From Bacteroidales bacterium (GTDB lineage: Bacteria > Bacteroidota > Bacteroidia > Bacteroidales > UBA932): a stretch of 64,000 nucleotides of DNA. Where the stretch lies: positions 1 to 64,000 of the forward strand of contig JAFZOU010000068.1 of assembly GCA_017550525.1 (NCBI GenBank), in the 5' to 3' direction. Position 1 is the first letter of the stretch, and each line of letters begins with the position of its first letter. Shown in pieces: positions 34,282-43,351 of the stretch. Made by a program: the position numbers and the translations under genes. The notes beneath the pieces were generated by a model that worked only from the letters and a program-made list of their open reading frames with translations, ran no database searches and was not told the DNA's origin.

Positions 34282-36291
34282 ATGAAAAAGATAACTATTC
34301 TTGTAATCCTTACCCTTGCAGCAGTAAGTTGCGACTCCTTCTTTGACATAAACCTCAAGGACCAGCCCACGCTGGAGGATACCATGAGCCGTTCCAGCAC
34401 CGTAAAACGGTATCTGGCACACCTCTACTCATATATCCCCCGCGACGAAAACATCCGTAACTACGAGGGCGCAACCGTCCTCCGCTCAGACGAATCCCTG
34501 GTTGCGAAATCCCAGTATGAGACCTTCTGGTACAAGGTGCGCCGCGGAGAATACGGGGCCGATAATTCCGTGGACGACAGCAGCGCCAACCCCTGGAAGC
34601 GCTTCTACACCGGAATAAACGAGTGCACTACCTTCATCAACAATATAGACAAGGACGCGGAGGACTCCCCCGCCCTCATCCAGCAGATGATAGGTGAAGC
34701 CCGCTTCCTCAGGGCCTTCTACTACTTTGTACTCCTGCGCCAGTACGGCCCCGTGATTATCTGGGGAGACCAGGCTGCCGATCAGGGCATAAAGGCCGAA
34801 ACCCTTGACCGCAACACCCTGGATGAGAACTTCGATTTCATACTCTCGGAACTTGACAAGGCCATAGAACTCCTCTGCTACGAGGTAAACGACGACGGCC
34901 TTGGCCTGAGCCTGGCCTCCAACAAGGGACGCGCCACAAAGGGAGCCGCCCTGGCCCTCAAGACCCGCGTGCTCCTTTACCGTGCCTCTCCGCTCTACAA
35001 CGGCCAGAACGGCAGCGGAATCTTCTCATCCTTCACAAACTCAAGGGATGAGAAACTGTTCCCGGATTATGACGCTACTAAATGGGACGACGTAGTAAAG
35101 GCCGCAGAGGACCTGTTTACACTTGGCCGATACAACCTTGCCACATCACCCGCCGGAGGCACTCCCATCCAGAGGGCCGCTGCCAACTACCAGTGCTCCT
35201 GGTTCCAGAACTGGAGCATAAACCAGGAGATTATCTGGGGCTGGTGGTACCGTGCCTGGGGTGATGAGTCCCTGGGCCAGGGCTGCGATGTAGCGTATGC
35301 CGCTCCCGCCGGAGGACGCATAGCCCTTGCCGGCTATTCCCTCACTTCCCCTTCCCTGAAACTGGTTGACGCCTATCCCATGTGGGAGAATGGCCGATAT
35401 CCGGTGCTTGGATATGCAAAGACAGGCGGAATGCCTGACTACTCACGTCCGTTCATAGATCCTCTCTCCGGGTATCAGGCAAGCGGATGGACGGATTCTT
35501 ATCAGCAGGAAGTAGACGTTGATCCCTCCTGGGCAACGCCCTTCAAAGCCCACAACTCAACCGTTGGCCGCGACGCCCGCTATTACGCGAACTTTGTTCC
35601 CAACGGCTTCTGGTGGCCTTCTTCCACAACGGCTTCCGGCGGTCCCCTGAAGTTCACCTGCTTCAACGGCCCCGCAGCTACTTCTCCCTACTCCGAGACC
35701 GAGGCCTGCAACCGCGTAGGCTACGTGTGGCGCCGTCTTTACAAGGCCAACAATCCGCTGAAGGACCTCACCGCAGACTATCAGAGTATGAGTTACGTCT
35801 ATCCCGCCTTCCGCCTGGCCGAGGTCTACCTAAGTTATGCCGAAGCCCAGAACGAGAGGACTGCCCGCGATGCCTCAAAGGCCATAGAGTACCTTGACAA
35901 GGTACGTCAGAGGAGCGGCCTTCCCGGCCTTCAGACCTCCTACCCGGACATTGACTTTATGAGCGCCGAAGGCACCTCAACCGTTGGAGAAGTGACCCGC
36001 ACCGGCCGCGAATGGCTGCGCTGGATAATCCTCCAGGAGCGTATGTGCGAGTTTGCTATGGAAGGCCAGCGCCACTACGATATGCTTCGCTGGATGAAAG
36101 CCCTGGAAGAGTACAATGTGGAGAACTGGACCCTCCACGTCACCGCCGACAACTATGAGGACTCCTACGAAAGGGTGAGTACGGACTATATCGGCGGAAG
36201 GTCCAAGTTCTCCGAAAGAGACTATCTCTTCCCCATCGGCTCACCCCAGATTGCCCAGATGACAAGTTTCACCCAGAACCCCGGCTGGTAG
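34282..36291 (+). CDS. SusD/RagB-family glycan-binding lipoprotein
   Basis: Protein of 669 residues, long for SusD. It has a lipoprotein signal (VILTLAAVSC), IGEARFLRAFYYFVLLRQYG in the TPR region, RLAEVYLSYAEAQNE, and the C-terminal REWLRWIILQERMCEFAMEG then QRHYDMLRWMKA. The extra length lies in the middle, where substrate loops sit. It pairs with the preceding SusC at the cell surface. Confidence 0.95.
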   Translation: MKKITILVILTLAAVSCDSFFDINLKDQPTLEDTMSRSSTVKRYLAHLYSYIPRDENIRNYEGATVLRSDESLVAKSQYETFWYKVRRGEYGADNSVDDSSANPWKRFYTGINECTTFINNIDKDAEDSPALIQQMIGEARFLRAFYYFVLLRQYGPVIIWGDQAADQGIKAETLDRNTLDENFDFILSELDKAIELLCYEVNDDGLGLSLASNKGRATKGAALALKTRVLLYRASPLYNGQNGSGIFSSFTNSRDEKLFPDYDATKWDDVVKAAEDLFTLGRYNLATSPAGGTPIQRAAANYQCSWFQNWSINQEIIWGWWYRAWGDESLGQGCDVAYAAPAGGRIALAGYSLTSPSLKLVDAYPMWENGRYPVLGYAKTGGMPDYSRPFIDPLSGYQASGWTDSYQQEVDVDPSWATPFKAHNSTVGRDARYYANFVPNGFWWPSSTTASGGPLKFTCFNGPAATSPYSETEACNRVGYVWRRLYKANNPLKDLTADYQSMSYVYPAFRLAEVYLSYAEAQNERTARDASKAIEYLDKVRQRSGLPGLQTSYPDIDFMSAEGTSTVGEVTRTGREWLRWIILQERMCEFAMEGQRHYDMLRWMKALEEYNVENWTLHVTADNYEDSYERVSTDYIGGRSKFSERDYLFPIGSPQIAQMTSFTQNPGW

Positions 36292-36298
36292 CCGCCTA

Positions 36299-38359
36299 AT
36301 GAGAATGGATATGAAAACGAGATTATTGATACTTGCCTCCCTCATCCTGCTTTTCAGCGGATGTATGAAGGACGACCGCCTCAACTTCATGGTGGACGAC
36401 AGCTTTGGCTTCACCGCCAGGCAGGCCGTTGTGGAAGCATCCATCCATACCGGTTCATGCAGTGTGGGTATAGCCAAGAACGGCATAGGCTCTACCGCCG
36501 CATCTGTTGATATAATATCTGGGGCGGCCGATGACAAATCCGCCCTTGAGGCATACAACAAAGCCTACGGAACTTTTTTCAAGGCCCTTCCCGCCTATCT
36601 TTATGAGTTCTCGGATTACAAGTTGGAGTATTCGGAGAAAGAAGTGGTGAAGGAAGTCTCCATTTCCTGGGACGCCAAGCTTGTTGCCCAGATGATGGAA
36701 AGCGGAGATGACTATGTGATCCCCTTATGCATCTCTTCAGGAAAGCTGAGCGTTAATAAGGATCACAGCTTCCTGATTGTCCACCTCAACCGCTCCACCC
36801 TTGCCGTGGAGCAGGCCCGTCAGATACGCTCCATCGAAGGTAAAGCCGTAGAGGCCGATGACTCCGGAAAGGTGCCCGAGCTCAAGGAAACCATCACCCT
36901 GGACCTTTCCCTGGACCACCCCATCAAGAACGTCGGGATGACCCTTCCCGTAGCCGTTGACAATGGCCTTGTCGCCGCCTTCAATGAGAAGGAGGAAGAC
37001 GAGTGGATTGCCGCTCCGGAAGGCCTTGTGAGCATTGTGAATGAGTCCGTCACCATTCCTGAAGGCTCTTCATCGGCCACATTCCAGGTGGTTCTGGACA
37101 AGGGAAAACTCCCCTTCAAGGACGGTAAACTGCAAGTGTTCCCCAATTATGTGGTTCCGGTTGCGGTGAATGCCGATGCCATCAAGGCCACCATATCCGG
37201 AGAGGAGTTTGACCTCAAGGGCCTTGGCCTTGGCAATCTGACCACATACATCTGCGTCAGTTACGCCATGAACGGGATTTCCGTAGTAGTACGTGAATGG
37301 GGCCGATACTCTAAAGAGACAGCCTGGTACTCTGACCTTGACGGTTTTGCCGCCGGCGCCGACCGCACCATCGCCATGGACGACAACTACGTCTACATAG
37401 CCCATTCCAGCGGAACAGCCGGCCTTTACGCCCTGAGTCGCTCCAACGGCAGTTTTGCAAAGAAACTGGACGTTAGCCCCACCGAAGGCGGAAAGTGCAC
37501 GCATCCCGTCTCCTGCGTAAGGATGATTCGCAATGAATCAGGTGCCGATATACTCCTGTTCTCTTCCCTCAAGGTGGAGGGTGATGAACACGTCTATGTG
37601 TATGCATACGTAAACGGCACTGACGCCGCACCCGTACGCATACTGGACTTCCTTCACGACAACAAGGGCGGGGCCGATGACTGGCGCCGCTACGGAGACC
37701 GCTTCACGGTGGAAGGCACATGGCAAAACGGCAAACTGTGGTTCCTCACCTGGCACGACGGAACATACGGCAAGATGCTGGGATTCCACATAGTGAACGG
37801 CACCGTAGTGAACCCTGAAGACCCCGAAGACTATTATATCCCCAGCGACAAGGCAGGAATCAAAGACGTTGTGCGCTACCCAGGCTGGGACAATTTTCTT
37901 GTAACGCGTAATGGACGCGGAAACATCTACTCCGTAGGTGCGCCCGGTGTAAACGGGTGGATCGGCCTTGATGACCAGAAGGAAATACCCGCCCTCAGCC
38001 TTGCCTACGGTTTCAACTTCTTTGACTTCCACGGAGAGAATTACATTGCCTTCATGCAGCTTGACGGGGAGAACGCCGTGCGCGGAAAGCTTGTGATCAT
38101 GGACAATAAGGCCGAATCTCCAGCCCAGTTCCCGGACCAGCTTGACTGGTTTGCGGAGAACAGGACTCCAGGAGATGGTGAAGACCTTGCGGAAGGCCTC
38201 CGCTACTTCCCCATCCAGGATCCGGAGGACTTCGAGGCCAAATCCAGCATCACGGCAAGTCACTCCGTAGGAGACTGCACCGTCCGTTACATAGGCGGTA
38301 GCACGTATATTGCAGTACTTATGCAGGGCTGCGGACTCAGCCTTTTCCAGCTTCAGTAA
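36299..38359 (+). CDS. DUF1735-type surface lipoprotein with propeller-like C-terminal half
   Basis: Protein of 686 residues, lipoprotein signal (LASLILLFSGC). Three in-frame ATGs within the first five codons leave the exact start open (36299, 36305 or 36311). Residues 30-165 and 165-300 look like two DUF1735/Ig-like repeats (SDYKLEYSEKEVVKEVSISW). The rest contains DRTIAMDDNYVYIAHSSG, ADILLFSSLKV and YGDRFTVEGTWQNGKLWF, which recur almost motif for motif in the lipoprotein at 45977. It occupies the SusE/F position and probably binds glycan. No catalytic residues recognised. Confidence 0.75.
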   Translation: MRMDMKTRLLILASLILLFSGCMKDDRLNFMVDDSFGFTARQAVVEASIHTGSCSVGIAKNGIGSTAASVDIISGAADDKSALEAYNKAYGTFFKALPAYLYEFSDYKLEYSEKEVVKEVSISWDAKLVAQMMESGDDYVIPLCISSGKLSVNKDHSFLIVHLNRSTLAVEQARQIRSIEGKAVEADDSGKVPELKETITLDLSLDHPIKNVGMTLPVAVDNGLVAAFNEKEEDEWIAAPEGLVSIVNESVTIPEGSSSATFQVVLDKGKLPFKDGKLQVFPNYVVPVAVNADAIKATISGEEFDLKGLGLGNLTTYICVSYAMNGISVVVREWGRYSKETAWYSDLDGFAAGADRTIAMDDNYVYIAHSSGTAGLYALSRSNGSFAKKLDVSPTEGGKCTHPVSCVRMIRNESGADILLFSSLKVEGDEHVYVYAYVNGTDAAPVRILDFLHDNKGGADDWRRYGDRFTVEGTWQNGKLWFLTWHDGTYGKMLGFHIVNGTVVNPEDPEDYYIPSDKAGIKDVVRYPGWDNFLVTRNGRGNIYSVGAPGVNGWIGLDDQKEIPALSLAYGFNFFDFHGENYIAFMQLDGENAVRGKLVIMDNKAESPAQFPDQLDWFAENRTPGDGEDLAEGLRYFPIQDPEDFEAKSSITASHSVGDCTVRYIGGSTYIAVLMQGCGLSLFQLQ

Positions 38360-39826
38360 ATGAAATACATCGCACTTTTTGTCATGACCCTCATTCTCTC
38401 GGCCTCAGGATGCCGGGAGAAGAAGGCCAGTAACGTCGCCCAGCCCGCCGTGAGGGTTGAAATCACGTCCTGCGACACCCGTGAGGTTGCTTTTATAGTT
38501 AACTCCATAGATGCTTCATCAGTCAGTTACGGAGTTGGGACAACGGCCGATGAAGCAAAAGATCTTGCAAAGGAGGAAGCCACGTCAACTACAGGTGCAG
38601 GCGTTCTGGAACTGTCCTGGAGCGGCCTTGAGCCCCTCACGGACTATGTCCTTTGCGTGAGGGGAAACGGTCCTTCGGGAGAAGAGGGGAAATGGGAGAC
38701 GGCATCGTTCAGGACACTTGAGGAGCGTTCCTATGTCCCCACATTTTCCAGTGTAAGCCTTGTGGGCTACTGGCACAGGGAGCCTCGCGTCTGGGACGCC
38801 GCGCGCTTTGGGCCTCACGTAAGCTGGAAGGCCCCCGGCGGCACCGAGCAGTGGCTCTTTGAGGCCTTCCTGTTCCTGGAAGGCAGCGACTGGCTTCACG
38901 GAAAGACATTCGTCCTGGGACCAGGGGAATCGGCCGGGAAAGCCGAATGGCAGTACCAGCTGGACCTCTGGCTTGGACCGGAAGGCTGCGTGAAGGAACT
39001 GGACAATGCCTGTCAGGCAGTAGCGGGAAGGATTGGCGCTCCGCCTGCAAAAAGAGGCGTTATCATAGGCATTCCTGATGCCATAATGTTCCAGAGATTC
39101 TCCGACAAGAATTCTTCCACAACATACTGGGGAGACGGGCTGGACTTTGCCTCTGTGGAAGACCGTCTCAAAGCCCTCCGGTGGTATATCGACAGTGCCC
39201 GCAGGATGTTCTCCACCCTTGGATGCAAGTATCTTGAACTCTCCGGCTTCTATATCACTTCAGAGGAGATCTACCTCCCCTGGGACATAGACGTCAACTG
39301 CCGTTACAAGAACTGGGACGTCATCGCTCCGGCTCTGGCCGATTACTGCCATGACGCTCAGGAAGGCCTGTACTGGATTCCCTACCATATGGGGCCGGGC
39401 TATAAGTACTGGAAGCAGCTGGGCATAGACCAGGCCTGGATGCAGCCAAACTGGTACTGGGACCTCAAGAGTTCTAGCAAGCATCCATTCTCCAAGACAA
39501 TATCGGCCATAAAGGAGGCCGATATGAGCGGGATGGAACTGGAGTTCGAGTACTCCTGTGTGGCCTCCCAGATGACAGGCGGCACCATGGGCCCGGACGG
39601 TGCCGGAAACCTTGTTTTCACGGCCGATGACGTCCCCGCCCTCAAGGACCGCGTAAGGCAGTATATGAAAGAGTTCAAGGATGCCGGCTTCTACGGAGTA
39701 AAATCCATCGCCCTCTACTCAGGCACCAATGCCTTTACGCAGCTGGCAACTTCACCCGATGCCGCAGACCGCGCACTGTATGATGAACTGTGCCAGTTCA
39801 TCATAGGGGGGAAGCGGAAACCGTAA
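38360..39826 (+). CDS. DUF4855-like lipoprotein with FnIII-like N-terminal domain
   Basis: Protein of 488 residues with a lipoprotein signal (MTLILSASGC). Residues 25-115 form an FnIII-like domain (SGLEPLTDYVLCVRGNG). The remainder resembles DUF4855 (PF16147): SVSLVGYWHREPRVWDAARF, ELSGFYITSEEIYLPWD, YWIPYHMGPGYKYWKQLGID and ISAIKEADMSGMELEFEYS, consistent with a TIM barrel. The acidic pair in YITSEEIY is a guess for the active site. It starts directly at the stop of the preceding lipoprotein gene. Confidence 0.75.
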   Translation: MKYIALFVMTLILSASGCREKKASNVAQPAVRVEITSCDTREVAFIVNSIDASSVSYGVGTTADEAKDLAKEEATSTTGAGVLELSWSGLEPLTDYVLCVRGNGPSGEEGKWETASFRTLEERSYVPTFSSVSLVGYWHREPRVWDAARFGPHVSWKAPGGTEQWLFEAFLFLEGSDWLHGKTFVLGPGESAGKAEWQYQLDLWLGPEGCVKELDNACQAVAGRIGAPPAKRGVIIGIPDAIMFQRFSDKNSSTTYWGDGLDFASVEDRLKALRWYIDSARRMFSTLGCKYLELSGFYITSEEIYLPWDIDVNCRYKNWDVIAPALADYCHDAQEGLYWIPYHMGPGYKYWKQLGIDQAWMQPNWYWDLKSSSKHPFSKTISAIKEADMSGMELEFEYSCVASQMTGGTMGPDGAGNLVFTADDVPALKDRVRQYMKEFKDAGFYGVKSIALYSGTNAFTQLATSPDAADRALYDELCQFIIGGKRKP

Positions 39827-39890
39827 AATACAAGCGGCTCATTAACAGTTACTTACGCAAAAACCTCCCGTCATATTTACCTAGAGGAAA

Positions 39891-42032
39891 ATGCATAAAC
39901 TACTCAATATCAGCAAATTACATTTCACGGCCTTTCTGGCTATCCTGCTCCCCTGCTGTGAGGTTCAGAAGGAAAACAGCGCGGCAACTCAGGACATTGA
40001 GCCACGCCAGGCCTTCATTGCAAAAGACGGAGTGAGGGTTGCCGTGGACTATGAGTCCGGAAACCTCAGCTACCTTGGAAGGGAGGACTCCAACTTTGCC
40101 GGCAACCATGGCCTCTGGAGGCTATACTACAATACCCCGGACCAGAAAGAGATAGAGATTTCGCCCTTGGGTGAAAAGCCTATGGTATGTGAGGAAGGAG
40201 ATACCATCCGGATAGATTACAGCACACTTGGTGGTAAAGCGTTCAGCCTGCACCTGAGCATCTGGGAAGAAGGCGGGCAAATCCGCTTTGGGGCATCCCT
40301 TGAGAACAACGAGCCCCACACAATCATAAGGGAGCTGCAGTACCCCCTTATCGGCCATATGCAAATCCCCTCCGATTACAAACTTCTCACCACCCATACT
40401 GGAGGCCAGATCTTTGACAATCCCGTTTGGAAAATCTCCAATGTGGACACAAGGGCTCTCTATATGACCCCCGCCCAGAAGTTCCGCCAACTGGACCTCC
40501 AGTACCCGCGCAACGCCGCCTCCAACTGCTTCGCATTTGTGGGAGAAAAGGACGGCCTCTATTTCGGGAGCCACGACACATCCCTGCAGCAAACCTGGCA
40601 TGGACTCCGCACCTATCCGGACGAGGGCGGCATAGGCCACGTAACGGAAGATTTCAAGCACCTTGAAGCGGGCTTCTACCGCTATCCAAACGCCATGTGC
40701 GGGGACAGCTGGTCCAATGATGCCAGCGTAGTGGTGCCCTATGAGGAAGACTGGACAGAGACCTCACGAATCTACCGCAGTTGGGCCGACACCTGGTGGC
40801 ATCACGCCCCGGTGCCGCAGTGGGTTCAGGATATGACCGGCTGGCAGAGGGTTATCTTCAAGCACCAGTACGGAGAGTATCTGAGGAAGTACACGGACCT
40901 TCCAGGCCGCATTGCCGCCGCCGGAGAGAGCGTTGGCTGCAACGCCGTCCTTGCCTTCGGCTGGTGGAAGGAAGGGATGGACAACGGCTATCCCAACTAC
41001 ACCATCGATGACTCCCAGGGCGGAGAGCCCGCCTGGAAGGAGGCAATAGCCGACTACAGGAGCGGAGGAAACAGACTCCTGCTATATTTCAACGGACGTC
41101 TGATTGATGTGGAAAGCGACTTCTACAAGAGCGGCGGCGCCAGGGTAGCCAACAAGGACAACACAGGCCGTGAGTTCACGGAGCACTACAAGTTCACCGG
41201 AGAAGGCACCACGCTGGGCTACTATGACTCCCGCACGTTTGTGATTGCCGATATGTCAAAGCGCGAATGGAGAGACCAGCTCCTGAAGTGGGCCGACAGG
41301 GCTATGGATTACGGCGCCGACGCCGTGTTCTATGACCAACTGGGTGTTGCAGAGGAGTTCCCCAATTGGGACCTTTCCCGCGAATACCCTGTCCAGGATA
41401 TCTTCACGGGCCGCTACAAGGCCGATGCCCTCAGGGAAATCCGTGACCACATCAAGGCACAGGATCCTGAATTTGCCCTTGGGACGGAATGGCTCAGCGA
41501 CTGCACTTCCCAGTTCTGTGACTTTGTGCACATAGTTGAATTCACCGCCCTTCCGGAGAGTTTCCCGGAGTGGTTCCGCTACACCTTCCCGGAGGTTGTC
41601 TGGAGTGACCGCTGCGTCCGTGACGACAACGACGTCCCCCGCCGCGTGAACAATACCCTCCTGAAAGGCCTCAGGAACGACATTGAAGTGTTCCGCTGCC
41701 GAGGCCTCATAGACGAAACTCCCATTTACCAGGCCCACCTTGCCAAGGTGAACGAAATCCGCCACGCCTTCCCTGAGCTTCTCCTGGAAGGCCGATTCAC
41801 CGCAACGGATGGTTTCACCTGCTCCAACAAAGCCCTCTCGGCCTGCAGCTTCGCCTCAGGAAACCGCATAGCAGTTGTCATCACCAACACCGGAGACAAG
41901 AAGCAGAAAGGGAAGATAAACGTTCCAGGCTACTCTTTGACAGACAGCCGGACAATCGGCCCTTCAATAGTCCGGAAAAATTGTGTAACTTTAGGCCGTC
42001 ACGGACTTGCCGTGCTTATATTTGAGAAATGA
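39891..42032 (+). CDS. DUF6259-like secreted glycoside hydrolase-fold protein
   Basis: Protein of 713 residues with a signal (FTAFLAILLPCC, possibly a lipobox). The N-terminal 280 residues are a mutarotase-like beta-sandwich (GLWRLYYNTPDQKEIEISP, RFGASLENNEPHTI). A TIM-barrel follows with AVLAFGWWKEGMDNGYPNY, YGADAVFYDQLGVAEEFPNW and DPEFALGTEWLS. This layout fits DUF6259 and resembles clan GH-D/GH36-like enzymes, with the aspartate of VFYDQLG a candidate nucleophile by analogy. The 64 bp before it (39827-39890) show no clear promoter, and the stop overlaps the next ATG by 4 bp. Confidence 0.72.
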   Translation: MHKLLNISKLHFTAFLAILLPCCEVQKENSAATQDIEPRQAFIAKDGVRVAVDYESGNLSYLGREDSNFAGNHGLWRLYYNTPDQKEIEISPLGEKPMVCEEGDTIRIDYSTLGGKAFSLHLSIWEEGGQIRFGASLENNEPHTIIRELQYPLIGHMQIPSDYKLLTTHTGGQIFDNPVWKISNVDTRALYMTPAQKFRQLDLQYPRNAASNCFAFVGEKDGLYFGSHDTSLQQTWHGLRTYPDEGGIGHVTEDFKHLEAGFYRYPNAMCGDSWSNDASVVVPYEEDWTETSRIYRSWADTWWHHAPVPQWVQDMTGWQRVIFKHQYGEYLRKYTDLPGRIAAAGESVGCNAVLAFGWWKEGMDNGYPNYTIDDSQGGEPAWKEAIADYRSGGNRLLLYFNGRLIDVESDFYKSGGARVANKDNTGREFTEHYKFTGEGTTLGYYDSRTFVIADMSKREWRDQLLKWADRAMDYGADAVFYDQLGVAEEFPNWDLSREYPVQDIFTGRYKADALREIRDHIKAQDPEFALGTEWLSDCTSQFCDFVHIVEFTALPESFPEWFRYTFPEVVWSDRCVRDDNDVPRRVNNTLLKGLRNDIEVFRCRGLIDETPIYQAHLAKVNEIRHAFPELLLEGRFTATDGFTCSNKALSACSFASGNRIAVVITNTGDKKQKGKINVPGYSLTDSRTIGPSIVRKNCVTLGRHGLAVLIFEK

Positions 42033-43351
42033 TAAGGTTTTTTTCACTTCTATCGGCCTTCGCCCTTTTTGTGGCATCCTGCAGCAGCAGCACCCCTACA
42101 ACTGCCGGAGCAACCCTCAAGGCCCCTGAAGAGGTGACGGCCCAGACCATTTCACAGGAATATGTGATTGTTTCCTGGAAAAACGCCGCCCCCACAGCGG
42201 AAGGTTTTTACGTTTTCAGGCAGTCAAACGCCAGGCCGGAGTCGGTTCTTCCCAAAGATGCCACCTCTTACAGGTTTGATGACCTTGAGCCCGGAACGGA
42301 GTACCGTTTTGGCGTTCAGGCATTCGGCAGCGGCACAGCCATGTCTTCAGTTGTATGGCTGCAGGCCGTAAAAACGCTGGAGTATCCCCCATCACCGGAT
42401 CCGGAGCCAGAATCGGAACCTGAGCCTCAGGTTACCTTCAACTGGACAGAGGTTACGGGCCTTTCCCTTCCATCCTCCGTTAAAGTTTACAAGACCGAGA
42501 GCACACTAAACGGCCGCCCGCTGCAGGCGTGGTATGCGGTTTCAAAAACCGATGCCGACATCCAGTTACGTGTCCTCTTCCCCGGACTTGACAATAAGAA
42601 AACAATTGACGCCGTGGCGGAAGCCGATGAAAAATGCCTTATCCTTGTAAACGGCGGCATCTTTGGAAAATTCAATAACGGCCTTGCCGTATGTGACGGG
42701 CAGCAGACTCCCTGGGCACGAGTGGAAGACGACAACTGGGACGTAGACCGCCAGTACTGGGGCCCGGACGGGAAACTCCACACCATATCCCGCGGCCTGT
42801 TTGGTGTAGATGCAGCCGGAAAGCCGGGCGTTTACTGGTCTTACACCCCTTCCCACGGCACGGTGTACGTCTATGACAACCCCATACCCACAGTTGCAGG
42901 CGGCCCGGTCCAGGGCGGCGGAACAGACTCCTTCCCCTGCACCAGGGCATCCTGGGAGCCTTATAACGCCATCACCTGCGGCCCCGTGCTTCTTCAGGGC
43001 GGCAAATGCCCCATCAACGATAAAAAGACACCCGCCGGCTACTGGGAAACCAATTATGAACTCTGGGCCGATGACATCTACGGCGTGGACGTCCTTGCCG
43101 ACAGAACCGCTGTGGGGTACCGTGAAGACGGCAGCGTCATTCTCCTTGTGGTGGACGGCCGAATAAGCACATCGCAGGGGGCAACCACCCTTGAAATGGC
43201 TGAAATCATGAAAGGCCTTGGCTGCGTAGGAGCCCTCAACCTAGACGGCGGCGGTTCCACGGGAATGTGGGTCAGGGGCGGAGGCCACCTCAATGACCTC
43301 ACCGGCGGCAACCGCGCCGTCCTTACAACAATAGGCTTTTTCAGTAAATGA
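42029..43351 (+). CDS. Phosphodiester glycosidase (NAGPA family) with FnIII domain
   Basis: Protein of 440 residues with a lipoprotein signal (SAFALFVASC). An FnIII domain (residues 35-120, VIVSWKNAAPTAEGFYVF) and a Pro/Glu linker (PSPDPEPESEPEPQ) precede the PF09992 catalytic domain. Conserved blocks are CLILVNGGIFGKFNN, AITCGPVLLQGGK, DRTAVGYREDG and ALNLDGGGSTGMWVRGG. Expected to split a sugar-1-phosphodiester. It is the counterpart of the gene at 7843-8859 in the other locus but has the extra FnIII module. It overlaps both neighbours by 4 bp. Confidence 0.87.
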   Translation: MIRFFSLLSAFALFVASCSSSTPTTAGATLKAPEEVTAQTISQEYVIVSWKNAAPTAEGFYVFRQSNARPESVLPKDATSYRFDDLEPGTEYRFGVQAFGSGTAMSSVVWLQAVKTLEYPPSPDPEPESEPEPQVTFNWTEVTGLSLPSSVKVYKTESTLNGRPLQAWYAVSKTDADIQLRVLFPGLDNKKTIDAVAEADEKCLILVNGGIFGKFNNGLAVCDGQQTPWARVEDDNWDVDRQYWGPDGKLHTISRGLFGVDAAGKPGVYWSYTPSHGTVYVYDNPIPTVAGGPVQGGGTDSFPCTRASWEPYNAITCGPVLLQGGKCPINDKKTPAGYWETNYELWADDIYGVDVLADRTAVGYREDGSVILLVVDGRISTSQGATTLEMAEIMKGLGCVGALNLDGGGSTGMWVRGGGHLNDLTGGNRAVLTTIGFFSK